Shown: positions 7,962 to 15,868, numbered from the stretch's first letter. The stretch: DNA of 64,000 nt from Streptomyces longispororuber (GCF_024448165.1 NZ_JAMOLN010000001.1:95277-159276); one strand, 5' to 3'. Notes: generated by a model from the letters alone, not told the origin. Made by a program: numbers and translations.

Positions 7962-8330
7962 GCGGCGGGACACCGGATACGCCAGATGAGATGCTGTTTG
8001 CGGCGATCGTCTAGGTGCTGGCCACCGGATGCGCATGACGGCAGTTGCCGCCCTGTTTTGGGATCTCGAAGTCGACTGCTCATCGGCGGTTCTTGATCTG
8101 GTCGAGAGCCGGTGTCCGGGGTCGGCTGCACGAGGCCGTGCTCCACCGACTCGACGATGCCGGCGTCATCGACGTCACCCGCGTCGTGCTCGACACCGCC
8201 CATGTCCTCGCTAGAAGGAGGGGGCGGACACACAGGCCCAAGCCCCGTGGACCGGCGCAAGCCAGGTACCAAGATGCACATCCTGTCGGACGCGAACGGA
8301 CTGCCCCTGGCCGTCGGGATCGGAAATAAT
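7962..8330 (+). pseudogene. IS5-family transposase fragment with stops
   Basis: Plus-strand translation gives TPDEMLFAAIV, a TAG, VLATGCA, a TGA, then RQLPPCFGISKSTAHRRFLI. It continues with GRLHEAVLHRLDDAGVIDVT, and, after a frameshift, HTGPSPVDRRKPGTKMHILS ending near 8330. This is the N-terminal and central part of an IS5-group transposase. Two nonsense codons and a frameshift show it is dead. It truncates the HxlR gene on its left. Confidence 0.75.
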
Positions 8331-8555
8331 CACACCATCCGGCCGATTCTTTCTGTGCAGAATCCGGCGATATCTCCACCCCGTGTACTCACAATCCCGT
8401 TCTCCGGCATCTCGGGGCGTCAGTAAAGACGCGGAGCTGAATCGTCACGCCTCGACGCGGTTGACGATTTCCGCATTCAGATCTCTGTCGGTCCGTCCTT
8501 CTTTGGTCTGGGAGTTCGAGGTGTGGTCCGGACGGGTGAAGTCGCAGGGGTCGGC

Positions 8556-8586
8556 CAATCCGTGTCCCGCCGACGCTCCGGATTGC
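8556..8586 (+). promoter_or_regulatory. SigK-type promoter upstream of chaplin gene
   Basis: CAATCC at 8556-8561, an 18-base spacer, then GGATTGC at 8580-8586. The same two boxes with 17-18 base spacing occur upstream of the intact sigK and five other genes here. The predicted start site near 8593 leaves a leader of about 65 bases to the chaplin ATG. Confidence 0.6.
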
Positions 8587-8657
8587 GAGTGAGGAGCAAG
8601 TAGTTCCTTGCCTCCGCCCGTTTGGGTCGGGGCTGTATGAGCAGTGAGGGAAAGTTC

Positions 8658-8990
8658 ATGTCTCGTGTACTGAAGAGTGCGGCGATCGCGGTCACCGTCG
8701 GCGGTGCGGTCCTGGCCGGTGCGGGTGCCGCGTCCGCGGACGCCGGCGCTCAGGGTGCCGCTTGGGGCTCGCCGGGTGTCCTGTCGGGCAACGTGGTCCA
8801 GGTCCCGGTGCACGTCCCGGTCAACGCCTGCGGCAACACCGTCAACGTCATCGGCCTGCTCAACCCGGCCTTCGGCAACAACTGCTCCAACGGTTCGGAC
8901 GGCTGGGGCGGTCACGCCTGGGATGAGGGCCACATGGGCGGCCAGCACGGCTCGATGAACCACGACGGCGACATGGGCACGTGGAAGTAG
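8658..8990 (+). CDS. short chaplin-like secreted protein with His/Gly/Met-rich tail
   Basis: 110 residues. Residues 1-27 are a signal peptide (MSRVLKSAAIAVTVGGAVLA ... ASA). The mature part is one chaplin domain: GSPGVLSGNVVQVPVHVPVN, then ACGNTVNVIGLLNPAFGNNC, with the two conserved cysteines. Short chaplins normally end soon after the second Cys. This one adds about 30 residues rich in Gly, His, Met and Asp (GGHAWDEGHMGGQHGSMNHD), a possible metal-binding or hydrated tail. A GAGG ribosome site precedes ATG 8658. Chaplins assemble into amyloid-like surfactant films on aerial hyphae and spores. Its promoter matches the SigK-type boxes in this window, not an obvious BldN site. Confidence 0.9.
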   Translation: MSRVLKSAAIAVTVGGAVLAGAGAASADAGAQGAAWGSPGVLSGNVVQVPVHVPVNACGNTVNVIGLLNPAFGNNCSNGSDGWGGHAWDEGHMGGQHGSMNHDGDMGTWK

Positions 8991-9040
8991 GCAACCACCC
9001 CACGCCAATCCGGGGCATCACCTGATGCCGCACGGTGAAA

Positions 9041-9078
9041 GGGCTCTGGCGCCGTCCGATCGGACGGCGCCAGAGCCC
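9041..9078 (+). terminator. terminator after chaplin gene
   Basis: A perfect 19-base inverted repeat, GGGCTCTGGCGCCGTCCGA followed directly by its complement, 50 bases after the chaplin stop. It has the long GC stem common in Streptomyces terminators, without a T-run. Confidence 0.85.
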
Positions 9079-9092
9079 CTCGTGGCTCCGAC

Positions 9093-9239
9093 GACATGGC
9101 GTCCCCGTCAACGGCCTAGTTTTGCTCACGTCGGCCTTTCGGTAACAGCTACGCCGACGGTTCGGGCGGTTGGGGCGTCGGCCAGCGGGGCGACGGCGGC
9201 GGTATGAGCCACAGCGATCAGGGCGGTATGCCGAAATAG
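9093..9239 (+). pseudogene. degenerate second chaplin copy (C-terminal relic)
   Basis: Plus-strand DNA reads VPVN near 9100, then after indels PFGNSYADGSGGWGVGQRGD and GGGMSHSDQGGMPK ending at TAG 9239. It aligns with the intact chaplin's AFGNNC...GWGG...MGGQHGSMNH...GTWK tail. The second cysteine is replaced by Tyr, the CGN core is deleted and no signal peptide remains. It is a decayed tandem duplicate directly behind the functional gene and its terminator. Confidence 0.6.
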
Positions 9240-9402
9240 CCCTCACCTCCTGGAGCAGCGCATTTGGTGACGCCCGTAGACGAGGATGCGCAAGGCTCTC
9301 TGACGTCCGGGGCACAGACAGGCCGCACCGGGCTGCCATCGGCACCCGTCCGGCGCGCGTGTAGGAGAAGTTTTCAAGAGTTGTGGATTGGGTCGTCGAC
9401 AT

Positions 9403-9960
9403 CTAACGCTGTTCCCACTCTGTCCGGGTGAGTTCGTACTCGACTTCACCGTGCTCGGACCCCTCGATCGCCTCCGGCCAGTCCCCGCTGAAGTTCCGGA
9501 CGAAGGAGAGCCCCGACTTCTCCATGACACGGCGGGAACGGGTGTTGACGGCCATCGTGTTCGCCGTGACCCGCTCGACCTCCATGTCGGTGAACCCCTG
9601 ATGGATTAGGGCCCGGGACCCCTCGGTGGCGTAGCCGTGCCCCCATGCCGCCTGGTTCAACCGGTAGCCGAGTTCGACCAGGGCGGAGCTGTACTCGTCC
9701 AGTGGGCGGAACTCGAACCAGCCCAGGAAAGTGCCGGTGGTCTTCTCCTGCACAGCCCAGTAACCGCGACTCTCCCAGCACGGGTAGTCGTGCAGAAGTC
9801 GCGGCAGGACTCGCGTCTCGATTGCCTCACGGCTGGTAGGACGGCCTCCGTTGATGAAGCGCATGACCTCGGGGTCGTTGTCCAGGTCGAGCAGATGGTC
9901 GGTGTCGGCCGCTGTGAAGGCGCGCAGGGCGAGCCGGTCGGTCTCCAGGAAGTTGGGCAT
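9403..9960 (-). CDS. GNAT-family N-acetyltransferase (RimJ/RimL type)
   Basis: 185 residues from ATG 9960: MPNFLETDRLALRAFTAADT is the classic RimJ/RimL opening. The acetyl-CoA-binding region is GYRLNQAAWGHGYATEGSRA with the R/Q-x-x-G-x-G/A pattern, followed by VERVTANTMAVNTRSRRVME. Length is normal. Such enzymes acetylate protein N-termini, small molecules or toxins; the substrate is not predictable. It stands alone between the chaplin relic and an IS256 copy. Confidence 0.9.
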   Translation of the reverse strand: MPNFLETDRLALRAFTAADTDHLLDLDNDPEVMRFINGGRPTSREAIETRVLPRLLHDYPCWESRGYWAVQEKTTGTFLGWFEFRPLDEYSSALVELGYRLNQAAWGHGYATEGSRALIHQGFTDMEVERVTANTMAVNTRSRRVMEKSGLSFVRNFSGDWPEAIEGSEHGEVEYELTRTEWEQR

Positions 9961-10027
9961 GTCGCGATCTTCACCATGGGCTGGCGGGTCTGCCACCGGT
10001 TTTCCGGCCGGCGGCCGTCGGTAGTGT

Positions 10028-11252
10028 TCAGGCCGCGCGGGCCGCGGATCGCTCCACGAGGATGCCCCGTTCGAAGCAGGCCCCGGCACGGACCAGTGCG
10101 ACGAGGTGGGGCGCGTTCACGGCTCGCCTCCGCTGCAGGGCGGAATCCACCAGTTTGACGACCATCGCCAAGTCGGCGGCCGCGCTGCCGGCGCCCTTCG
10201 TGACCTTCGTGCGGAGCCGGACCGTCGCGAAGGTGGACTCGATGGGGTTGGTGGTGCGCAGGTGGATCCAGTGCTCGGCAGGGAAGTCGTAGAACGCGAG
10301 CAGTTCGTCCGTGTCGTCGGTGATCTTCTTGACAGCTTTGGGGAACTTAACCCCGTAGGTCTTCTCGAACGCCGCGACGGCCTTGAGCGCGTGGTCGCGG
10401 TCCTCGGCGTTGTATTTCTCCCGCAGAGCGTCCTTTGCTCCAGGCAGGGACTTCGGCAGGGCGTTCGCGACGTTGGCGATCTTGTGAACCCAGCACCTCT
10501 GGTGGCGGGTCTCGGGGAAGACCTCGGTCAGAGCCCGCAAGGACGGGGGCGTGCATCCCGCGCCGCTGGCAGTCGCGCAGCAGGTCGGCCCAGGAGTCGG
10601 CCGATTCCCGGTAGCCGTCGCTCATGGCGGTCAACTCCTTGGTGCCGTCCATGCGCACACCCATCAACACGAGCACGCACGACTTCGCCTCCCGCAGGCG
10701 TATGCGCAGGTGGATGCCGTCGGCCCACACGTAGACGTAGTCACTGCCGGACAGATCACGCTCGCCGAACGCCTAGTGATCGGCCTGCCACTGCTGAGTG
10801 AGTCGAGTGACCGTCGCCGGTGACAGGCCCACCGAGCTGCCGAGGAAGTGCTCAAGAGCGGGCACGAAGTCGCCTGATGACAGGCCGTGCAGGTAGAGCA
10901 GAGGCAGCACCTCGCTGATCTTCGGAGACTTACGGCACCAGGGCGGAAGAATCGCCGAGGAAAACCGCTTGCGCTCACCTGTTGCCTCATCGATGGGCTT
11001 GTCGTTGACGCGCGGGGCCCGCACCTCGACGGCTCCCGCGGCCATGGATACCTTCCGCGGCTGGTGGTGACCGTTGCGGACCACGAGCCAGCGCCCCCGC
11101 TCGTCCTTCTCGTGCGCCAACTCAGCTATGTAGAAGTTGACTTCAGACTCCGGCGCGCCGGCCAGCATCCGCCTCGCACCTTCCCGGACGATCTCGTCGA
11201 TCAAAGAGGAGACGTTGACCGTGGTGCCGTCGTTGTTCACTACGCTGAGCAC
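10028..11252 (-). pseudogene. IS256-family transposase, copy 2 (nearly full length, inactivated)
   Basis: From ATG 11252 the frame runs MLSVVNNDGTTVNVSSLIDE, LVVRNGHHQPRKVSMAAGAV and EVLPLLYLHGLSSGDFVPAL to QWQADH, where a TAG interrupts it near 10773. The same frame continues through VYVWADGIHLRIRLREAKSC and DGTKELTAMSDGYRESADSW. After PVLAGSD a small deletion shifts the frame; the rest (ALTEVFPETRHQRCWVHKIA to the normal C-terminus) is in frame to the stop at 10028. So one nonsense codon and one frameshift inactivate an otherwise full-length Mutator-type transposase. Confidence 0.88.
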
Positions 11253-11420
11253 GCACGTGCCTTCCCGGCCGGCGCTGCAACGTCGGCCTTGCTCGGTGCC
11301 CCATAGATCTCAGCCGGGAAGGTACCTCCTCCCAGGCTGATCCACAGGTCCTGAGCATTGCTCCCGCGTGTGGCGACGTAATACCAGTGACAGACATGCA
11401 GTCCTGGTGAGGCGAGTGCG
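11253..11420. other. short unassigned stretch
   Basis: A minus-strand frame here (LWISLGGGTFPAEIYGAPSK) reads like protein but has no start or recognisable family. It may be a gene remnant at the IS256 border. Confidence 0.3.
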
Positions 11421-11564
11421 ATGCCGCAGGAAGAGTTCAGGCGGCTCATGGAGCAGGCTCGCGCGGAAGCCCGGCGCACCACCCTCGCTCGACGAGACGT
11501 CAGCGCCAGGGATCTGTACGAAGCCCGGGCGCGGCACGAGGAGTTCGGCGCCTGCGCTCATTGA
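11421..11564 (+). CDS. small hypothetical protein (47 aa)
   Basis: ATG at 11421 with an upstream GTGAGG stretch encodes MPQEEFRRLMEQARAEARRT followed by TLARRDVSARDLYEARARHE and ends ACAH. The sequence is strongly helical and charged (repeated E, R and A), with good GC third positions. There is no membrane segment or signal. I do not recognise a family. It could equally be the 3' part of a longer regulatory gene lost to the IS256 insertion. Confidence 0.4.
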   Translation: MPQEEFRRLMEQARAEARRTTLARRDVSARDLYEARARHEEFGACAH

Positions 11565-11812
11565 GGTCGGCTCCGAGGGGCCAGACGTTATGGCTGGCAG
11601 AACGCCAGGAGCGGGCAGGAGGGGTGGGTTTGCTGTCGCGACCCCATCCCTCCCGCCCGCTGGACACGACCGCCGGGAAGGCACCGCAACCTCCCCGGCC
11701 CGACTCCGCAGGCCCGTGTGCACCCCGGATACCCAAGGAATCACCTGGGGCGGGCCTGTGTGCGGAGGCCGTTCGGCGCAGGCCGTCCCGCCGGCCGGCC
11801 TGCGCGGTCGTG

Positions 11813-12460
11813 TCAGCTCTTCGGCATGAGGACCGTGTCGATGATGTAGACGTTGGCGTTGGCGGTCTTGACGTTGCCGCAGACGACGTTGGCGCTGTCG
11901 TTGACCTTGTAGTTCTCGCCGGAGCCGGAGGTGGTGAGCCTCGACTTCTCCAGGGTGTCGAAGGAGCCGTTCTCCAGGTCCTTGGGCGCCAGCTTCTGGC
12001 CCACGACGTGGTAGGTCAGGATCTTGGTGAGCTGGGCCTTGTCGTTCAGGACCTTGTCCAGGTCGGCCTTCGGGATCTTGGCAAAGGCGTCGTTGGTGGG
12101 CGCGAAGACCGTGATGTCCTTGGCGTTGTTCAGGGTGTCGACGAGGCCGGCCTTCTTCACCGCGGTGACCAGGGTGGACAGGGCCGGGTTGTTGGAGGCG
12201 GCGGTGGCGACGGGGTCCTTGGCCATGCCGTCGAAGGAGCCCGCGCCGTCCTTGGGCACGGAGGAGCAGGCCGGGCCGAACGGCTCGTCGGCGGTGCTCA
12301 TGTCGTCGGAGGGGCTGGCCATGCCCGACCCCTTCGACGCGGATGAGGCGCTGTCGGAGGCCTTGTCCTTGGAGTCGCTGTCGGAGCACGCGGTCAGGGC
12401 CAGCGGCAGCATGGCCGCGGCGGCGACGACGACGGCGGCACGACGAAGGCGAGTCTGCAT
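11813..12460 (-). CDS. fasciclin-domain lipoprotein (MPT83-like)
   Basis: 215 residues. A lipoprotein signal ends at the lipobox LALTAC (Cys near residue 25), followed by a low-complexity Ser/Asp/Lys linker (SDSDSKDKASDSASSASKGS). The FAS1 domain spans about residues 65-215: DPVATAASNNPALSTLVTAV, ITVFAPTNDAFAKIP, TKILTYHVVGQKLAPKDL and the final VYIIDTVLMPKS. The domain is nearly identical to that of the secreted fasciclin at 13881, so the two are recent paralogues. The M. tuberculosis pair MPT83 (lipoprotein) and MPT70 (secreted) has the same arrangement and is SigK-controlled. A SigK-type promoter lies at 12511-12540. Confidence 0.95.
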   Translation of the reverse strand: MQTRLRRAAVVVAAAAMLPLALTACSDSDSKDKASDSASSASKGSGMASPSDDMSTADEPFGPACSSVPKDGAGSFDGMAKDPVATAASNNPALSTLVTAVKKAGLVDTLNNAKDITVFAPTNDAFAKIPKADLDKVLNDKAQLTKILTYHVVGQKLAPKDLENGSFDTLEKSRLTTSGSGENYKVNDSANVVCGNVKTANANVYIIDTVLMPKS

Positions 12461-12510
12461 GAAAATCCCTCAACGATCGGAACTGTGGAGGCCATCCGCC
12501 TCCATCGCGG

Positions 12511-12540
12511 GGAATCCGGTGCGGTCGCCGCCGCGGATTG
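12511..12540 (-). promoter_or_regulatory. SigK-type promoter of fasciclin lipoprotein
   Basis: On the minus strand CAATCC (12540-12535), 17 bases, then GGATTCC (12517-12511). The predicted start near 12504 gives a leader of about 45 bases. Confidence 0.65.
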
Positions 12541-12595
12541 GTCGGTTCCTCGAACGAGTGAAACCCAAGGGGAGGAGAGTCCTCGTCCGCCCTGG

Positions 12596-13096
12596 TCAGC
12601 CTGGGTGCCGGGAGCGCCAGTACGGGTTGTCGTGAGGGAGCCCTCCGCTGACTCTTCCGTACATGCCGCCGGTCATCAGCAGCAGTCCGGCGGCGAAGCT
12701 GAACAACACGTTCTGCATCCGGAAGTTGAGAAAGTTGAGGCGGCTGTCCAGCGCGAACAGGAACGCGAAGCCGGCCAGCAGGAAGCCGATGCCGAGCACC
12801 ATGTTCACGGTGGACGCGGTGTTCCCGCCACGGACGGCGGCCGCCAGAAGGACGCCGCCGACCAGCAAGGACAGGACGCTCAGGGCCCCGTTGGTGTTGA
12901 GGCCGAGGACGGTGTTGGCGCCGGTGTCGAAGAAGCCGATACGGCGGATGAGGCCCAGGACGCCGAACGCCAGCAGGAACACGCCCATGATCCCGGCGCT
13001 GAACCGGTAGACCCGGCTCAGGCGGTGGTCGACCGGCAGGTGATCGTCGAGTGTCACCCGCGGTCGGGCGTGGGAGCCGGCGTGCAGTGTGGTCAC
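12596..13096 (-). CDS. DUF4383 membrane protein
   Basis: 166 residues starting MTTLHAGSHARPRVTLDDHL. Four hydrophobic segments are visible: IMGVFLLAFGVLGLI, LSVLSLLVGGVLLAAAV, MVLGIGFLLAGFAFLFAL and VLFSFAAGLLLMTGGMYG. It ends with the conserved DNPYWRSRHPG. DUF4383 proteins are integral membrane proteins of unknown function common in actinobacteria. It lies 42 bases downstream of the SH3 gene on the same strand and is probably co-transcribed from the 13680-13710 promoter. A second DUF4383 gene is at 32551. Confidence 0.9.
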   Translation of the reverse strand: MTTLHAGSHARPRVTLDDHLPVDHRLSRVYRFSAGIMGVFLLAFGVLGLIRRIGFFDTGANTVLGLNTNGALSVLSLLVGGVLLAAAVRGGNTASTVNMVLGIGFLLAGFAFLFALDSRLNFLNFRMQNVLFSFAAGLLLMTGGMYGRVSGGLPHDNPYWRSRHPG

Positions 13097-13138
13097 TGCG
13101 AGAACCTCCTTGCCCCTCCTGGCGGATAAGGGCAGCTG

Positions 13139-13588
13139 TCAGCAGCTGGGCGGCTGCCAGCCGGTGGGCCGGACATGGGCGGCGCTGATCCAGCCGTGGG
13201 CGTCGTTGTCGAAGTACCAGACCGTTCCGTCCGCGTGGCCGCCGTCGGTCTGGCAGAACAGCCGGACGTGGGAGCCCGCGGGCAGCGTGGCGGTGGCCCT
13301 CGCGTGCACGGTCGGCGCGTCACGGACGTAGACCTCGGTCCGTGCCGTCACGACGGCCGGAGCGGCATGGTCGTCATGCCCGTTCCCGGACCAGGTCCAG
13401 GTCTCGGCCGCGGACTCCGTCCAGGACCCCGACCAGGTCAAGGTCTCAGACCAGGAGCCGCCGGGCCCCCAGTCGTCCGGATCCCAGCCGGAGGCGTGGG
13501 CGCTGCCGCCGGCGGCGAGGCCGGTCAGGGCGAAGGCCCCTGTCAGGACCGCGGCGCAGGCCCGGGTGAGGATCTTCGAGTGGTTCAT
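13139..13588 (-). CDS. secreted SH3-like domain protein
   Basis: 149 residues. Residues 1-32 form a signal peptide (ACAAVLTGAFALTGLAAGGS ... AHA). A Trp/Ser/Thr-rich linker follows (WSETLTWSGSWTESAAETWT). Residues 80-149 are a bacterial SH3-type domain (TEVYVRDAPTVHARATATLP ... WYFDNDAHGWISAAHVRP) with two cysteines that could form a disulfide. Such domains often bind peptidoglycan. It is the first gene of a likely two-gene transcript with DUF4383 and is divergent from the secreted fasciclin, with a SigK-type promoter facing each way. Confidence 0.88.
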   Translation of the reverse strand: MNHSKILTRACAAVLTGAFALTGLAAGGSAHASGWDPDDWGPGGSWSETLTWSGSWTESAAETWTWSGNGHDDHAAPAVVTARTEVYVRDAPTVHARATATLPAGSHVRLFCQTDGGHADGTVWYFDNDAHGWISAAHVRPTGWQPPSC

Positions 13589-13679
13589 GGCCGGCTCCTC
13601 CTTGAAGCGCCCCTCCTGTCCCGTGCGCCCGCGGATCCCGCTGCGAATGGCGCCGCACCACTGGGTGTGCCCTCCACCG

Positions 13680-13710
13680 GTAATCCGGCACCAGTATCCG
13701 CCGCGGATTG
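13680..13710 (-). promoter_or_regulatory. SigK-type promoter of SH3/DUF4383 genes
   Basis: On the minus strand CAATCC (13710-13705), 18 bases, GGATTAC (13686-13680). It sits back to back with the plus-strand promoter at 13740. Confidence 0.65.
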
Positions 13711-13739
13711 CCGAAAGTGACGAAATTCTCAGAACGAGG

Positions 13740-13769
13740 CAATCCGGATCCCGTGTGGCGTCGAATTAC
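13740..13769 (+). promoter_or_regulatory. SigK-type promoter of secreted fasciclin gene
   Basis: CAATCC (13740-13745), 17 bases, GAATTAC (13763-13769). The leader to ATG 13881 is about 105 bases. Confidence 0.65.
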
Positions 13770-13880
13770 TGGTGTGAGGGCGCGAATGACGCGCCGACCC
13801 CCGGTAGCCCGCGCTCTCACCGGCCCCGGGCCGCTCGGGGGCCCGGCGGGTCCGCAGCCCGCCGCAAAGGAGTGTTGATC

Positions 13881-14462
13881 ATGACTGCTCATCGCGTAAG
13901 CACCCGGATCCTGGTCGGAACGGCGGCGCTCGCGCTCCCGTTCTCGCTGGCGGCGCTGGCCCCGGCCGCCTCGGCCGACGACATGACGGGCCCGTTCGGC
14001 CCCGCCTGCTCCTCCGTCCCCAAGGACGGCGCGGGTTCCTTCGACGGCATGGCCAAGGACCCGGTGGCCACGGCAGCCTCGCACAACCCCGACCTGTCGA
14101 CGCTGGTCACGGCGGTGAAGAAGGCCGGTCTCGTCGACACCCTGAACAACGCCAAGGACATCACGGTCTTCGCGCCGACGAACGAGGCGTTCGCGAAGAT
14201 CCCGAAGGCGGACCTGGACAAGGTCCTCAACGACAAGGCGCAGCTGACCAAGATCCTCACGTACCACGTGGTGGGTGAGAAGGTCACGCAGGACAAGCTG
14301 GCCGACGGCAGCTTCAAGACGCTGGAGGGCAGCAAGCTGACGACCTCGGGCTCCGGCGAGAAGTTCAAGGTCAACGACAGCGCGAACATTGTCTGTGGCG
14401 ATGTGCAGACCTCGAACGCCACTGTCCACATCATCGACAGTGTCCTGATGCCCAAGAGCTGA
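13881..14462 (+). CDS. secreted fasciclin-domain protein (MPT70-like)
   Basis: 193 residues with an AAAGGAG ribosome site before ATG 13881. Residues 1-33 are a signal peptide (LVGTAALALPFSLAALAPAA ... ASA) with no lipobox. The remainder is one FAS1 domain: DPVATAASHNPDLSTLVTAV, ITVFAPTNEAFAKIP, TKILTYHVVGEKVTQDKL and VHIIDSVLMPKS. It is the non-lipidated partner of the lipoprotein at 11813, mirroring the MPT70/MPT83 pair. FAS1 domains mediate cell-surface adhesion. A strong bidirectional terminator separates it from the convergent anti-sigma gene. Confidence 0.95.
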   Translation: MTAHRVSTRILVGTAALALPFSLAALAPAASADDMTGPFGPACSSVPKDGAGSFDGMAKDPVATAASHNPDLSTLVTAVKKAGLVDTLNNAKDITVFAPTNEAFAKIPKADLDKVLNDKAQLTKILTYHVVGEKVTQDKLADGSFKTLEGSKLTTSGSGEKFKVNDSANIVCGDVQTSNATVHIIDSVLMPKS

Positions 14463-14502
14463 CTGTACGACCGAACGGCGCGCAGTCGGAGGGAAAAGGG
14501 GA

Positions 14503-14535
14503 GTCAAGGGGTGCACCGAAGGTGCACCCCTTGAC
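14503..14535. terminator. bidirectional terminator
   Basis: GTCAAGGGGTGCACC, GAA loop, GGTGCACCCCTTGAC: a perfect 15-base stem between the convergent fasciclin and rskA-like genes. Confidence 0.85.
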
Positions 14536-14560
14536 CATGGCCCGGGAAGGTCCGAATCGA

Positions 14561-15166
14561 TCAGGCGGGCAGCTGCAGCAGGGCCACCGGCTGGGTGGTG
14601 GGCTGCTTGGAGCCGCCGTCCGGTTCGAGGGTGACACCCACGCCGGACGCCTTGCCGACGGCGCCCGCCATCAGGACGCTCTGGTTCGTCCGGGAGGGGT
14701 TCATCAGGCTCGAGGTCACCTTGGCGTCCGGAGCGGAGAGCACCTCGGTGATCTGGTCGGCCTGCCGCTGCGCGACCTGGGCCTGTTGACGGGCTTCGTC
14801 GGCCTGCTGGTGCTGCCACAGCGTCGTGCCGCCGAGCGCGGCAGCAGCGGCGACACAGGCGGCGAGCGCCCAACGCATGGCGTGCCCGCGACGTGCTGTG
14901 CGCGACAAGGCCGTCACCCCGGAATGAGGACGCTCCTGCTGCCGCACACCAGCGATCTGCTCCAATACCTGAGCCTTGAGGCGAGGCGGTGGCGGCATTG
15001 TGGCCGCGAGCGCCAGCCGTCCGGCGGTCGCCGTCAGCTCACATACTTCCTGGGCGCAGTCCTCGCACTTGGCGAGGTGTTGTTCGAACGCGACGCGCTC
15101 GTCTTCTTCCAGGGCATCCAGTGCGTAGGCGCCCGTCAGCGTGTGCAGGTCCGCCTGGGCGGTCAT
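14561..15166 (-). CDS. anti-sigma-K factor RskA-like, internally deleted (copy 1)
   Basis: 201 residues. The cytoplasmic zinc anti-sigma domain is intact: TGAYALDALEEDERVAFEQH with HLAKCEDCAQEVCELTATA. A membrane segment follows (RWALAACVAAAAALGGTTLW). Compared with the 251-residue copy at 19569, the external RskA domain has lost about 50 residues between APDA and LM, removing the part equivalent to SKSRDRAVFVVSRMARPPRG and KVYQLWFDDGG. The C-terminal GVGVTLEPDGGS is kept. It can probably still bind a sigma factor but may not sense or be proteolysed normally. Its ATG overlaps the stop of the adjacent sigK-like gene. Confidence 0.88.
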   Translation of the reverse strand: MTAQADLHTLTGAYALDALEEDERVAFEQHLAKCEDCAQEVCELTATAGRLALAATMPPPPRLKAQVLEQIAGVRQQERPHSGVTALSRTARRGHAMRWALAACVAAAAALGGTTLWQHQQADEARQQAQVAQRQADQITEVLSAPDAKVTSSLMNPSRTNQSVLMAGAVGKASGVGVTLEPDGGSKQPTTQPVALLQLPA

Positions 15167-15755
15167 GCGGTCACCCCCAAGCAGTCGCGTAGCCGGATGA
15201 GCCCGTCACGCAGTCGCGTCTTGATCGTGCCCAACGGCGTGGACAGCGCCTCCGCGACCTCCTTGTAGGTAAGGCCCTGGTAGTACGCCAGCGTCACCGA
15301 CTGACGCTGGATCTCACTGAGAGAACGCAGGCAGCGGCGCAGCTGTTTCCGCTCCAACTGCCCCTCCACCTGTTCACTCACCTCGTCGAACTCCGGGACC
15401 TGATCGAGCAGCGCGACCCGGTGGTCGCGCGCGGCAGCCGCCTCCACCGAACGGATCCGGTCCACGGTGCGCCGGTGCGCCGGTGCGCCAAGGTGAGCAC
15501 CCAGTTCAGGACAGTGCCCTGATCCGCGCGGTAGCGCGCCGCGGTACGCCAGACCTCGACGAGCACTTCCTGAGCGACTTCCTCGGACTGGGCATGATCG
15601 CGCAGCAGCTTGCACACGACGCCGAACACGGGCGCGGCCACCGCCTCATAGATGACGGAGAACGCCTCGCGATCCCCCTGCGCGACGAGGGCAAGCTGAT
15701 CCTGCAGATCAAGTCCACGGGCTGGACCGGGCCCGACCGGCCTGGGGTGTGTCAT
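15163..15755 (-). pseudogene. ECF sigma factor SigK-like, frameshifted (copy 1)
   Basis: From ATG 15755 the first frame reads MTHPRPVGPGPARGLDLQDQ, then the sigma-2 region SEEVAQEVLVEVWRTAARYR and VLNWVLTLAHRR. There it leaves the frame, and the sequence resumes in another frame as TVDRIRSVEAAAARDH. The sigma-4 part LRSLSEIQRQSVTLAYYQGL and VAEALSTPLGTIKTRLRDGL is complete to 15163. The cause is a third tandem copy of GGTGCGCC at 15466-15489; removing 8 bases restores 195 codons, the same count as the intact copy. I see no good SigK-type promoter upstream. Confidence 0.88.
15466..15489. repeat. three tandem copies of an 8-bp unit inside sigK-like copy 1
   Basis: GGTGCGCC occurs three times in a row (15466-15473, 15474-15481, 15482-15489) at the junction of the sigma-2 and sigma-4 coding parts. 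Two copies would keep the gene in frame. Confidence 0.9.
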
Positions 15756-15845
15756 GTGCCGCCTTCCGAACACCGCTGGGCTGCGGCTGAGCAGGTCAAA
15801 GACACCAGTAACGCACAACGTTGCCCCTCCACTCGAATCAGGGGC

Positions 15846-15861
15846 CCGAAGTGCGCTTCGG
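15846..15861 (-). terminator. possible terminator after the oxidoreductase gene
   Basis: CCGAAGTGCGCTTCGG forms a 6-base stem with a 4-base loop just downstream of the oxidoreductase stop on the minus strand. It is short, so the call is tentative. Confidence 0.35.
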
Positions 15862-15868
15862 CCAGGAG

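Noticed and set aside
9021..9050. CAATCC downstream of the chaplin gene
   Set aside because: No GGATTAC-like box at 17-18 bases and no gene follows.
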